Source: Streptomyces orinoci
Lineage (GTDB): Bacteria > Actinomycetota > Actinomycetes > Streptomycetales > Streptomycetaceae
Assembly: GCF_003121295.1 (NCBI RefSeq)
Contig: NZ_PHNC01000031.1
Location: 436,439 to 500,438, forward strand
Direction of reading: 5' to 3'
DNA: 64,000 nt
The notes under the pieces were generated by a model. It searched no databases. It was not told the origin of the DNA and saw only the letters and a list, made by a program, of their open reading frames with translations. A program made the translations under genes and the position numbers. This document shows, in pieces, positions 24,014-32,674 of this stretch; positions within the stretch are counted from its first letter, which is position 1; every line of letters begins with the position of its first letter.

Positions 24014-25006
24014 TTAGTCGGTGCAGTAGGTGACGCCGTCGAGGCTGATCCACGCGGGGGCGTCGAACAATTCGAAGGTGCGCAGGACGCCGGCGCCGGT
24101 GATCTCCACACGGGTGAGAGCGGGGCCCTTGCTGGTGACATCGCGGGGCGCGGCCCACGCGAATTCACGACCGCCGGCGGGCCGGATCGGCGCCGGAAGA
24201 GTGGCGATGGTCGCGCCGTTGGCAATGGTGGCCCCCGACTTGGTCGGGCCGATCCGGCCGCGCAACATCACCATGGCGCCCAGGCGGCGCCACGAGGCCG
24301 GCATGCCATGGCCCGGGTTGCCGTAGCCGGCGGCGAGGGTGAGCGGCTGCCAACCGGAGTCGTAGGGGTAGGGTAGCCACGCGCGGGCGGTGGCGTTCCA
24401 ACGCTCCAGCCCTGTCACGCCGTTGTCGCGGAACTGGCCGTCGTAGGCGCCGTTGAAGGTCATGGCCCAGCCGTGGGGGATGATGCCGCCGTGCGCGGTG
24501 GTGTACTGCCGCCGGTCGGCCAGAGCCCGCGTCCAGTCCAAGCCGCCGACGCCGGCCGAGGCTCCGGCCGGTACGGTCACGTCCCACAGCCGGAGCGCGG
24601 CCGGGGGCAGCGTGGGCGGGTTCGGGGTCGCGGTCGGCGTGCCTTGGATGATCTCGGCGGCTACGCGGGTCTGCCCGCTGGTGTCGTACATCCCGTCGTA
24701 GACCCGCAGCACAACCGAATCGATACGGTCGAACTGCGGGTGCCCGTCGTCAACCGTGAGCGTCTCCGGGGAGGAGACGACGACCGGGTAAGCCCCCTGA
24801 GCGAGGGTGCCCTGCACCACGGCCCGGCCGATGCCGAGCTGCACCTGCATCGGGCCCGCGCTGGTGGCGGCAAGCGCCGCCCCGCCGGGAATCACGCCGG
24901 CGCGGCTGAGCAACTCCCCCTCGGGCGCGAGGACACCGACGGGGGCGAGGCGGGTGTCTTCACGGGTCTGTGCGTTCGGCAGCAGCCAAGCGGCGCGCAC
25001 GGTCAC
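24014..25006 (-). CDS. Minor tail protein (tail tip region)
   Basis: 330 residues from GTG 25006, which has AGGAGG six bases upstream. N-terminal part VRAAWLLPNAQTREDTR, then a beta-rich region including DDGHPQFDRIDSVVLRVYDG, typical of actinophage minor tail proteins. The C-terminal third (from about 200) is a separate domain that may bind the surface. Confidence 0.7.
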   Translation of the reverse strand: MTVRAAWLLPNAQTREDTRLAPVGVLAPEGELLSRAGVIPGGAALAATSAGPMQVQLGIGRAVVQGTLAQGAYPVVVSSPETLTVDDGHPQFDRIDSVVLRVYDGMYDTSGQTRVAAEIIQGTPTATPNPPTLPPAALRLWDVTVPAGASAGVGGLDWTRALADRRQYTTAHGGIIPHGWAMTFNGAYDGQFRDNGVTGLERWNATARAWLPYPYDSGWQPLTLAAGYGNPGHGMPASWRRLGAMVMLRGRIGPTKSGATIANGATIATLPAPIRPAGGREFAWAAPRDVTSKGPALTRVEITGAGVLRTFELFDAPAWISLDGVTYCTD

Positions 25007-25017
25007 GGGCGGCCTCC

Positions 25018-25920
25018 TTACCAGTAGGCGGAGCGCCACCGCATGGAGCAGGCGGCGCGCGGGTCGGATGATCCGGGCGCGGCCCGGAAGGCGAAGTTGT
25101 TCGTTCCCGGCGCGAGGACGAACGTTGCCTCGGGCACGGATTGCGGGGTCACGGTGTACAGGCGCGAGGCGCTGTGGTTGAGGGTGACCGTGCCGGCGGC
25201 GGTATCGACGAGCAGCTCGTCGTCGGGAGCGAGGGTGATGTCGTACTCGATGCGCTCGGCCGTGGCGACGTTGGTCAGCGACGGCAGGGTGAGCGGGCCG
25301 CGGAAGGAGATCACCGGGTGTACCGGGGCGTCTCCGTCGTTGACCGCCACCAGGGCGCCGGTTGCCCCTGGCGGCCCGAAGTCCAGCGGCCAGGAGAGAC
25401 CCTCCGGGCCGGGGTCGAGGTGCCAGTCGAGACCGGGCTCGGCCGTGGGCAGGCGCGCGGTGACGAGCTGCTCGTCGAGCGCGTACCGGCGGGGGTCGGT
25501 GGCCTCAAACTGCAACGCCCCGCCCGTGGCGACGCCGGCCGCGTAGCCGCGGGTGACGGGCACGGACCGGCGGATGCAGCGGGCCCAGGACAGCAGGGGC
25601 GGGCTGTCGTCGAGCCGCACGACGAGCGGCAGCTCGCCGTCGCGCAGCGCGGTCGCCGCGGCAAGGTGCCGCACGACCGCCCCGACCGCTCCCGGTTCGG
25701 CGCGCACGACCAGGCCGTCAACGGTGATCGTGCGGGGCTGTGCGAGCAGCCGGCCGGGCCAAGCCCCGTGCGCGTCGGCGCGGTTGACCGTGCCGGAGTC
25801 CAGCCCCGGGGAGTCCTCCCACCCGGTGAGGCTCTGCCACCGGTAGGGGGTGCCGGGGCCGAGCAGGACGTCGCCGAACTGGATGTGCCCGGGGGCGGTG
25901 ACTATGTCACCGGCGGCCAT
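25018..25920 (-). CDS. Distal tail (Dit-like) protein
   Basis: 300 residues. HIQFGDVLLGPGTPYRW and the long beta-rich body match the siphovirus distal tail/tail-component family. It directly follows the tape measure gene, the classical Dit position. Confidence 0.78.
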   Translation of the reverse strand: MAAGDIVTAPGHIQFGDVLLGPGTPYRWQSLTGWEDSPGLDSGTVNRADAHGAWPGRLLAQPRTITVDGLVVRAEPGAVGAVVRHLAAATALRDGELPLVVRLDDSPPLLSWARCIRRSVPVTRGYAAGVATGGALQFEATDPRRYALDEQLVTARLPTAEPGLDWHLDPGPEGLSWPLDFGPPGATGALVAVNDGDAPVHPVISFRGPLTLPSLTNVATAERIEYDITLAPDDELLVDTAAGTVTLNHSASRLYTVTPQSVPEATFVLAPGTNNFAFRAAPGSSDPRAACSMRWRSAYW

Positions 25921-25923
25921 CGC

Positions 25924-28338
25924 TCACCCCCTGCCCTTGGCATGCCAGGCCAGCGCCGCGGCCGTCTGGTCCGCGGTCGCATCGCCTGCGTGCCAGTTCT
26001 CGATGTGGACGGTCGGCGCCGGGGGCCCGAACATCGCGCCCGCCCCCATGCCGGGGGCGCCGGCCAGGGCGAAGCGGGGAGCGGCCGGCACGGTCACGAG
26101 TTGGCGCATGGTGCGATCGACGGCCGGGGCGCCGGCCTCGATGCCCGCGACCAGACCGGCGGGAATGAATTTGCCGATCTGGTCGCGCATCAGCCGCGAG
26201 GGCGAATGAATTCCGAGGGCCTTGGCGATCGGGCCGGGAATCATGTTTTTCGCCCAGCTCATCAAAGTAGAGCGCAGCCACGATCCCATGGAGCGAATTC
26301 CGTTCCACAGGCCGCGTATAAGGTCTGCGCCCTTGTCGTACAGCATCGAACCGAAATTCCCGAAATAGCTTACGATGCGGCCAGGAAGTCCGTGCACATA
26401 ATCGAGCATGGAACCGGCGACGCGCTGCGTTCCGCTCCTGATGGACGACCAATGGCCAATGATCAGTCCGACGAGCGTCCAGTTCAAAAAGAAACTGACG
26501 ATGTGGCCGGGGATGTCGCGGACCCAATCAACGATGGCGTTCCAGACGCGCACGGTGCCGGATCGTATGGAATCCCAATGGCTGATGATGATGCCAACGA
26601 GCGTGAAATTCAGGAACAGGTCGAGTAGCCATTGCGCAACGCCCTTGATCTTGCCCCAGACCCAATCCCATACCGCCGCCGTGGCCGCCTTGATGCTGTC
26701 CCAGTTCGCGACGATCAACGCGACCAGGCCGACGACCGCGGCAATGATCAGCGGAATCGGGCCCATCGCGAGCAGCCACGCCGCAGCCATGCGGGCGCCC
26801 TGGGCCATGGCCTGTGCGCCCATAAGCAGCCATGAGCCGGCCACGCGTGCCGCTGCTGCCGCGGCGCCTGCGCCCTGCGCGATCCAGCCGGCCAGAATGA
26901 CCGCGTTGGAGGCAACGAAGCGGACGGCCCCGGTTGCGGCTGCGGTGCCCTGCGTGGCCCAACTGACCACGACAGCCGTAGCGGTGGTGCCGGCCTGAAC
27001 GGCAAGACCGATCAAAGCCGGGAGCATCACCACCGTGATCACGCCGGCCGCGATCGAAAGGCTCGTCGAGTGCTGGGAGACGAACGAGCCCGCCGCTTGG
27101 AAGGCGCCGCCGAACTTGCCGATCCACTGCGCACCGGTCATCAGCGCAGGAACCATGTAGTTCCCGAGAACGCCGACGACCTTCTGCGTCACACCCCGCT
27201 TAAACATCTCAAATTTCGTCGCAGCGTTGTCCCGCAGCGAATTACCGGCCTCATCGGCCGAGCCCTTCACCTTGCCGAGGGCATCAACGGCATGCGCGGG
27301 GTCGAGGGCGTAAATCGCCTGCTGCATGTCCTCGGCCTTGGTACCGAAAAGACCGAGGGCGATCTCACTTTTCTTGGCAGGGTCCTGAACCCCGCGAAGC
27401 TTGGTAATGACCTGCTCGAAAGCAGCGGCAGCAGACGGGCCACCCTCGCGGAAAACCTTTTGCATCTTCTCGCCGGACAGGCCGAGATCGGCATACGCCT
27501 GCTTCGTCTTATCCGACATGCCTTGGGCTTGAAGCGTGAATTCCTTCAAGCTGTCGGCGACGACGTCACTATCGCGCGCACCGCCCTGCAAACCCTGCTG
27601 AAGCAGGCCCATCGACGTCTTGGCATCGAGGCCGAGCTGCCGGAATTCGGTGGGGTACTCCGAAAAGGTGTCGAGCAAATCCTCGGCGGCATCGACACCG
27701 TTCTGCGAGCCCTTGACAAGGACGTCCATCGCCTCGTCAGCGCTCTTGGCGAGGCCGGTTTTCATCATCGTGCCCACCGCACGAGAGACCTTGCTGACGT
27801 CCTCGCCCATGACGGCCGCGGTGTCGGCGACCCGCCGGCCCATGGTCTGGATCTGCGCTTCCGTCGCCTCCGGCGGCAACAGACCATTGCGGGCTATGCC
27901 CTTGATGACCTCGGCGCCGCCCTCGACCGAATCGACGATCGCCCCGGCATACAGCGCACCGGCAACCTTGCCGTACTGCTTGGCGACCGGGCCCGTTGCG
28001 CCGAGCTGGGCCTGCAAATGCCCGGTGATCTTCGACTGTTCAAGGGCCTGCCCAATGCCGCCGATCAGCGCCGCGCCGATCGTCGAGCCCACCGCCGCGG
28101 CGGCGAACCCTTTCAGCGTGGTGACAAGACCCTGCTTGGCGCGTTCACCGCCGCGGGTGGCGCCCTCGGCGACGCCGTCGCCGAGCTGCTCGCCGGCGTG
28201 CTGCCCGGCCTGCCCGGCGGACGCGGCCATCTGGTCGCCTCCGGACTGCACGGCCGCCCGCGCACGAGCGACGCCCCGCTCGATGCCGGAGGGGTCAACG
28301 GTGATCGTCGCGGCGAGTTCACCCACCATGAGGGCCAC
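25924..28338 (-). CDS. Tape measure protein
   Basis: 804 residues, the longest tail gene. N-terminal helical region (ATITVDPSGIERGVARARAAVQ), an Ala/Gly-rich hydrophobic centre with several membrane-like stretches (about 455-590), and repeated Trp-rich modules VGIIISHWDSIRSGTVRVWNA and VGLIIGHWSSIRSGT. These repeats are typical of tape measure proteins that set tail length and enter the membrane at infection. A tail of roughly 120 nm would be expected from 804 residues at 1.5 angstrom per residue. Confidence 0.9.
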   Translation of the reverse strand: MALMVGELAATITVDPSGIERGVARARAAVQSGGDQMAASAGQAGQHAGEQLGDGVAEGATRGGERAKQGLVTTLKGFAAAAVGSTIGAALIGGIGQALEQSKITGHLQAQLGATGPVAKQYGKVAGALYAGAIVDSVEGGAEVIKGIARNGLLPPEATEAQIQTMGRRVADTAAVMGEDVSKVSRAVGTMMKTGLAKSADEAMDVLVKGSQNGVDAAEDLLDTFSEYPTEFRQLGLDAKTSMGLLQQGLQGGARDSDVVADSLKEFTLQAQGMSDKTKQAYADLGLSGEKMQKVFREGGPSAAAAFEQVITKLRGVQDPAKKSEIALGLFGTKAEDMQQAIYALDPAHAVDALGKVKGSADEAGNSLRDNAATKFEMFKRGVTQKVVGVLGNYMVPALMTGAQWIGKFGGAFQAAGSFVSQHSTSLSIAAGVITVVMLPALIGLAVQAGTTATAVVVSWATQGTAAATGAVRFVASNAVILAGWIAQGAGAAAAAARVAGSWLLMGAQAMAQGARMAAAWLLAMGPIPLIIAAVVGLVALIVANWDSIKAATAAVWDWVWGKIKGVAQWLLDLFLNFTLVGIIISHWDSIRSGTVRVWNAIVDWVRDIPGHIVSFFLNWTLVGLIIGHWSSIRSGTQRVAGSMLDYVHGLPGRIVSYFGNFGSMLYDKGADLIRGLWNGIRSMGSWLRSTLMSWAKNMIPGPIAKALGIHSPSRLMRDQIGKFIPAGLVAGIEAGAPAVDRTMRQLVTVPAAPRFALAGAPGMGAGAMFGPPAPTVHIENWHAGDATADQTAAALAWHAKGRG

Positions 28339-28341
28339 GGC

Positions 28342-28803
28342 TCACCTCCTGGTGATCGGGCCCCCCTTCGCCGAGGGGGCATCGGGCGAGGGGGTGAGCA
28401 AGCGGGCGAGCCGCGATTCAGCGGAGAGAAGGCCGAGGACGCGCACGCGCAGCCACCGCCAGGAACGGGAGCGCAGCAGCGCGCGGTCGCCGAGATCGAT
28501 TCCGTACACCTCGTGCAGGTCGGCCTCGACGAGCGGCCACTCGTCGAGAATCCGGCGCCAGGTCAGCGACTCGGCCGCGCCCGCTTGTTCTTGGCGCGGG
28601 TGGTGGCCGGGCGGGTACTCGTACCACTCGTAGAGCCCTGAGACTTCGTCGTATTCGCCCCGCCCGACCGGCTGCGCCGAGCCTGCCGGTTCGGGGCCAG
28701 CCGAGAAGGGTCGCCGGCCGCATTCCAGAAACGTTCCGCCGCGGCCTTGTCCTGCGCGATCCACACCATGGCCGTGATCGCGGCGTGCTTGAGCGCGGGC
28801 CAC
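28342..28803 (-). CDS. Tail assembly chaperone extension (GT product, frameshifted)
   Basis: This frame overlaps the end of the upstream chaperone gene in the -1 frame and has no good start of its own. Its useful part runs from about EYDEVSGLYEWYEY through LTWRRILDEWPLVEADLHEVYG to the stop. The arrangement matches the lambda G/GT pair, in which a minority of ribosomes slip to add a T domain that binds the tape measure protein. The overlap is 28563-28803; no classical slippery heptamer could be fixed by eye. Confidence 0.7.
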   Translation of the reverse strand: MARAQARRDHGHGVDRAGQGRGGTFLECGRRPFSAGPEPAGSAQPVGRGEYDEVSGLYEWYEYPPGHHPRQEQAGAAESLTWRRILDEWPLVEADLHEVYGIDLGDRALLRSRSWRWLRVRVLGLLSAESRLARLLTPSPDAPSAKGGPITRR

Positions 28804-29051
28804 GACACGCCGTCGGAAACCATCTGGTCATGGGCGGGGCCGAGGACGTCGCGGAACACATCACGCTCGGCGGCGTCGCTGAGCACCTGCTCATCAACGC
28901 GGCCCCCGTCCGCCGCTACCGCGGCAGCGTTGATCAGGGCTTGAACGCGCAGCCCCACCTCGGCGGAGGGCGCCGCAATCGTGTAGGTGCGGCCCTCCAC
29001 CGGCAGGGGCAACGATTCGGCGAGCAGCTCGCCGAGGGCCTCGAACGCCAT
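28563..29051 (-). CDS. Tail assembly chaperone (G-like)
   Basis: 162 residues. Alpha-helical body (GLRVQALINAAAVAADG, SWPALKHAAITAMVWIAQ) with a basic, low-complexity end. It lies between the tail tube and tape measure genes. ATG overlaps the tail tube stop (TAATG). Non-structural; it should coat the tape measure protein during tail building. Confidence 0.8.
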   Translation of the reverse strand: MAFEALGELLAESLPLPVEGRTYTIAAPSAEVGLRVQALINAAAVAADGGRVDEQVLSDAAERDVFRDVLGPAHDQMVSDGVSWPALKHAAITAMVWIAQDKAAAERFWNAAGDPSRLAPNRQARRSRSGGANTTKSQGSTSGTSTRPATTRAKNKRARPSR

Positions 29052-29560
29052 TAGGACCCGGCCCCCTTCTGGATGCCGGCCACCGGGTTCGTGATCTCCA
29101 CCAGCGGCCCGGACCCGGTCAGCTCCATCTTGATGGTGTCCACGTCATCGGCCTTGCCGCCGTCCGGCTCCCACTTCACCAGCGCGGTTCCCTGGTAGGC
29201 GTCCGGCTGGCCCGTGCGGTCGTAGTAGCGCACCCGCACATACGACCCAGCCCCGAACGACATGGACGCCTTGCGCAGGGCCTCCTGCGCCGCGTTGAAG
29301 GCACCGGTCACGGGGTGGGCGCGGTGCGCCATCGTGGCCTCAATGCTCCATGCCAGCATCGTTACGGCCTGCTCTGTCCACCCGTCGCTGTCGTAGGTGG
29401 TGACGTCTTGCTGCGTGGCCTCCACCTTCGGGGTGAACTCGGTGATCCCCGGGACGAGCGTCCATACCGGGGTGGTGCCGTCCTTACTCATGTCCAGCTC
29501 AAGCCGGTAGCGGCGGGCGAGTGCGGTGATCGTCTCGGCCGGCGGCGTCGGGGTGCTCAA
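29051..29560 (-). CDS. Major tail tube protein
   Basis: 169 residues, beta-rich, with MSKDGTTPVWTLVPGITEF and TQQDVTTYDSDGW, the pattern of actinophage tail tube subunits. Its position directly before the G/GT pair supports the call. Confidence 0.82.
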   Translation of the reverse strand: MSTPTPPAETITALARRYRLELDMSKDGTTPVWTLVPGITEFTPKVEATQQDVTTYDSDGWTEQAVTMLAWSIEATMAHRAHPVTGAFNAAQEALRKASMSFGAGSYVRVRYYDRTGQPDAYQGTALVKWEPDGGKADDVDTIKMELTGSGPLVEITNPVAGIQKGAGS

Positions 29561-29568
29561 GGCGCCTC

Positions 29569-30000
29569 CTATTCAAGGTGTTTGGCCCGGCGGTGCGCGC
29601 GGGCGTGGTAGTTGCTGCTGCGCTCCGCGCGCCCGCTGCTGTCGGCGCCGATCGGGGCGGCCGAGGCTCGAAAGATGAGCTGCACGTGGGCGGCGCCCCA
29701 CTGGAATGGGCCGGCGCCGTGCAGCACGTCGAACACCGCGTCGTCGAGCGCGGTGACGTCACGCGGGTCGAGGCCGCCACGGGTGCGTACCTGGATGCCG
29801 GTGGTGGTGTCGGTGAGCGCGGACGACTCGGTGACCGGGTAGGCCGACAGGCAGATCACGCGATCGGGAGTGGGCGGGGTGGCATCGATGGTGATAGCGG
29901 TCTCGCTGGCGGCGTACGGGCCGTCGGTCCGGTAGACGCCGACACTCTGCTCGTGCAGCAGGCGGGCGAGACCGTCGAGCAGGTCGACGGTGTAGCTCAT
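29569..30000 (-). CDS. Tail terminator/minor capsid protein
   Basis: 143 residues (YTVDLLDGLARLLHEQSVGVYR; later VICLSAYPVTESSALTDTT). The length, fold pattern and position after the connector genes match actinophage tail terminators that cap the tail tube at the head side. The last 20 residues are basic and may be disordered. Confidence 0.7.
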   Translation of the reverse strand: MSYTVDLLDGLARLLHEQSVGVYRTDGPYAASETAITIDATPPTPDRVICLSAYPVTESSALTDTTTGIQVRTRGGLDPRDVTALDDAVFDVLHGAGPFQWGAAHVQLIFRASAAPIGADSSGRAERSSNYHARAHRRAKHLE

Positions 30001-30017
30001 GAGGAGTGATGTCCTAG

Positions 30018-30614
30018 GTGGTGCCTATGCTCGGCGGCATGGCTGAAGGCAGACCGAACATCCCAACGGACCTGAAGCGGGCCGTACTTGTCGAGGCTGG
30101 GCATCGGTGCGCGATCCCTACGTGTCGACAGACCCCCGTCGACCTTGCGCACATCACGCCATGGGCCAAGGTGCGAGAACACACCTTTGAGAACCTGATC
30201 GCGCTCTGTCCAACGTGTCACGCGCGTTTTGACCGAGGAGAAATCGACCGGAAGGCAATGCTTCAGTACAAGGCCAACCTTGAGATCGTAAATCAGCGGT
30301 ATACGGATACAGAGCGACAGCTCTTGAGGGTGTTCTTGCGTCAGCTTGAAATAGACGAACGGTTTCGGAAGTCCATTCCCCCGGGTGCTGTGCTGGCGAT
30401 CTTTGAGCCGAAAGATGAAGCTCAGAAGCGACTCCGTGAAGTCATCCACATACACAGGCCGATGTGGTGGCTGATAGCGAATCTCCTGGATGACGAACTG
30501 GTCCGAATGGGAGAGCCTTGGGCGGTAGCGCCGGATCAGAGCCTAAAGCCGCTTGTGTTGACGGATAATGGAAAGGATTTCATTAGGCGCTGGGCAAGTG
30601 CGCAACCCCTCTAA
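30018..30614 (+). CDS. HNH endonuclease inserted in the late operon
   Basis: 198 residues from GTG 30018 (ATG at 30039 is a possible later start). The HNH region has CAIPTC (C31, C36), DLAHITPW (H45), FENLIALCPTCHARFDRG (N59, C64, C67, H68): zinc-binding pairs around the HNH metal site. The C-terminal 120 residues are helical and unrecognised. It runs against all surrounding structural genes and by eye is less GC-rich, so it looks like a mobile moron or homing-type nuclease. The last bases overlap the end of the convergent connector gene. Confidence 0.82.
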   Translation: MVPMLGGMAEGRPNIPTDLKRAVLVEAGHRCAIPTCRQTPVDLAHITPWAKVREHTFENLIALCPTCHARFDRGEIDRKAMLQYKANLEIVNQRYTDTERQLLRVFLRQLEIDERFRKSIPPGAVLAIFEPKDEAQKRLREVIHIHRPMWWLIANLLDDELVRMGEPWAVAPDQSLKPLVLTDNGKDFIRRWASAQPL

Positions 30615-30961
30615 CGCAGAGTTCGCTTCACCTGCGCGGCGATGAGCGCCTGAACCTCGCCAGCGGTCTCGGGCAGCACGCTTTCGAGGTACTTCGCGCT
30701 GCGCCCGGGAGCGTGCCGGGCGGTCAGGTCTTCGTGGACCCTGCGCGCGTACGGGGTGTCGTAGGAGACGGCGGCGGTGGCCTGCTGTTCGTCGACGCTG
30801 ACGGTGCCGCTGCGTTCGAGGGTGCCCTCTTCGATCGGTACTTTCTGCCGGCTGACCTGTAGGACGTGTTCGGCGCCCAGGCGCGCGCCGCGGGCGGCGG
30901 CCTGCCGGATCGCGGCCGTGGCGGCGGAGCCGTTCCAGCTCAGGTGTGCGGACTGGCTCAT
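30611..30961 (-). CDS. HK97 gp10-like head-tail joining protein
   Basis: 116 residues from ATG 30961, which overlaps the preceding stop (ATGA). LGAEHVLQVSRQKVPIEEGTL and SYDTPYARRVHE are typical of the gp10-like family of minor capsid/tail-completion proteins. In the usual order between head closure and tail terminator. Confidence 0.75.
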   Translation of the reverse strand: MSQSAHLSWNGSAATAAIRQAAARGARLGAEHVLQVSRQKVPIEEGTLERSGTVSVDEQQATAAVSYDTPYARRVHEDLTARHAPGRSAKYLESVLPETAGEVQALIAAQVKRTLR

Positions 30962-31275
30962 TCGCAAGCCACCTCCGTACAGGCCGGCACGGGCAGGCCG
31001 GGCGCGGTGTGGCGGGTGACGGTGATCGCGGTCGTGGTGCGTCCGTCGGGGAGCGTGATCCGGCTGCCGGGCGGGCAGTCGAGCGTCGGTCCGGCGATCA
31101 CGGTTGCGGTGGCCTGGACTTGGCGGCCGTCGGCGGCGCGCACCATGCGCGTGCCCTCGCTCACCAGGGCGCGCACGTTCGGGATGGCGTGGCGGTGCTG
31201 CGCCCCGTAGGCGCCCTCACCTGCGTACGGCTCCACGGTGATCTGGTGGCGCAGCAGGGCGTCGGGCACTCTCAC
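30958..31275 (-). CDS. Head closure (stopper) protein
   Basis: 105 residues from a GTG that overlaps the previous stop (GTGA). Beta-rich, LLRHQITVEPYAGEG and a C-terminal TLPDGRTTTAITVTRH. The size and place fit head-closure proteins of siphoviruses. Confidence 0.68.
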   Translation of the reverse strand: MRVPDALLRHQITVEPYAGEGAYGAQHRHAIPNVRALVSEGTRMVRAADGRQVQATATVIAGPTLDCPPGSRITLPDGRTTTAITVTRHTAPGLPVPACTEVACE

Positions 31276-31664
31276 GAGATCACCCCCGGGAGCAGGCCGG
31301 CGGCCCGCAGGGCGCGATGGGCGCGCGGCGCGAGATCGACGCCGGACGCGGCGGGCGGACCGGCCTTGCGGCCGGACATGGACACCGGGCCGATGGATAC
31401 CGAGTCCCACACGCCGGCGGCGCCGGTGCCGTCGTCGCCCGTGGCGACCTGCCATTCGACCTGTGCGCAGGTGGCATCCCGCAGGGCTTCGACGACGCGC
31501 TGCTCGGTGGGGTCGCCGTCGGCGTCCACCGGGTACACGGCCGTGAGCAGCGCGGCGTCAACGTCTTCGGACGCGCGGGCGAGCAGCCGCTCGGCCCCCT
31601 CGGGGGCGGGCTGCCCGGTCCACGCGGCGAGCTGCTCGGGGGTGGCGTAGATGCGGGCGGGCAC
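31272..31664 (-). CDS. Head-tail adaptor (gp6-like connector)
   Basis: 130 residues, GTG start with GGGAGGTGA upstream. Helical, with IYATPEQLAAWTGQPAPEG and a Leu/Ala-rich core; typical of connector proteins of the gp6 group that dock on the portal. Confidence 0.72.
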   Translation of the reverse strand: MPARIYATPEQLAAWTGQPAPEGAERLLARASEDVDAALLTAVYPVDADGDPTEQRVVEALRDATCAQVEWQVATGDDGTGAAGVWDSVSIGPVSMSGRKAGPPAASGVDLAPRAHRALRAAGLLPGVIS

Positions 31665-31667
31665 GCC

Positions 31668-31802
31668 TCACCTCCCGTCGGTCGTGGTGGCCTTCCGCCG
31701 TCCGGCCGGGCGCCGGACGGGCTTGGCGGCCGGCGGGGCGTCCGCGGCCTGCGCGGTGGGTGCAGGGGCGTTTCTGCGGCTGTAGTGGCGGCGCAGGATC
31801 AC
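31668..31802 (-). CDS. Small basic protein between capsid and connector genes (44 aa)
   Basis: 44 residues, very basic, Pro/Ala-rich (MILRRHYSRRNAPAPTAQ; later PVRRPAGRRKATTTDG). The GTG start overlaps the capsid stop (GTGA) and the stop lies 3 nt from the next GTG. Translational coupling on both sides supports expression. Similar short basic proteins occur at this position in other actinophages; the role is unknown, perhaps DNA or head binding. Confidence 0.6.
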   Translation of the reverse strand: MILRRHYSRRNAPAPTAQAADAPPAAKPVRRPAGRRKATTTDGR

Positions 31803-32659
31803 GCGGCGCCCCGGGTCGTCAGGACGACGATCCCCTCGTCGTCGAGGCGGTGCGTTGCGTAGTGAACGTTGGTGGTGACCACGGTGGTTCGGGCGAGGAT
31901 GTCGCGGTCGGTCTCCACGACGGGCTTGCGCTTGTAGAGCAGGCCCAGGGCGCCGCGGCGGATCATCAGCGCGTTGAACGTCTGCGTCTTGCCCTCACCG
32001 CCGGGGGCGGTGGTGACGCGGTCGGAGACGTAGACGTTGACGCCGCCGATCTGGCCGATAACGCCCTGCGGGATGACAGAGGCGGAGCCGAACTTGTCGG
32101 CGCTGATGAAGTTGGGGTCCTTGTAGATGGCGGCGCGCTGGAGCGAGTGAATCACCAGGCCGGCCATGGAATCGGGCTCCCACTCGTCACCGAAGCGGGC
32201 GATGCCGTCCACCAGGACATCCCACGACAGGGCCTTGTCGGCGGCGTTGACGGTGATCGCTCCGGGCGCCTCCGCGGCGGCCGTCAGGTCCTTGTCGATC
32301 TTGCGGGCGATCAACAGGGCGAGCTGTCGCTGCGTCTCGGCGAACGGGTCGCCGAAGGCGACAAGCTTCGCCTTGTCGGTGATCTCCACCGCCTTGCCGG
32401 CTTCCTTGATGACGGCCTTGCTGCCGGGGTCGGTGCCAAGCTGCTCGGGGCTCATCGGCGTGCCCTCGGTGAGGTCTTCGGCCTCGCCGAGCGCCTTCCA
32501 CTTCGGGAAGTTCACGGAGTCGCCGGGCTTGCCTTCGAGGGTGGAGTCGTTGAGTGCCAGGGAGCCGAGCACGAGCTTGCCCTTGAGCTTCGCCTGCACC
32601 ATGTCGGCCCAGACGTCGGGCACGATCATCTGTGCCGAAGTGGTCTTTCCGGTCGCCAT
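31799..32659 (-). CDS. Major capsid protein (HK97 fold)
   Basis: 286 residues with N-terminal MIVPDVWADMVQAKLKGKLV and DSVNFPKWKALGEAEDLTEG, and a C-terminal VVETDRDILARTTVVTTNVH. This is the pattern of HK97-fold coat proteins of the N4-gp56/P22-like actinophage group. It follows the scaffold gene directly. Confidence 0.88.
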   Translation of the reverse strand: MATGKTTSAQMIVPDVWADMVQAKLKGKLVLGSLALNDSTLEGKPGDSVNFPKWKALGEAEDLTEGTPMSPEQLGTDPGSKAVIKEAGKAVEITDKAKLVAFGDPFAETQRQLALLIARKIDKDLTAAAEAPGAITVNAADKALSWDVLVDGIARFGDEWEPDSMAGLVIHSLQRAAIYKDPNFISADKFGSASVIPQGVIGQIGGVNVYVSDRVTTAPGGEGKTQTFNALMIRRGALGLLYKRKPVVETDRDILARTTVVTTNVHYATHRLDDEGIVVLTTRGAA

Positions 32660-32674
32660 GTTCGGCGGCCCTCC

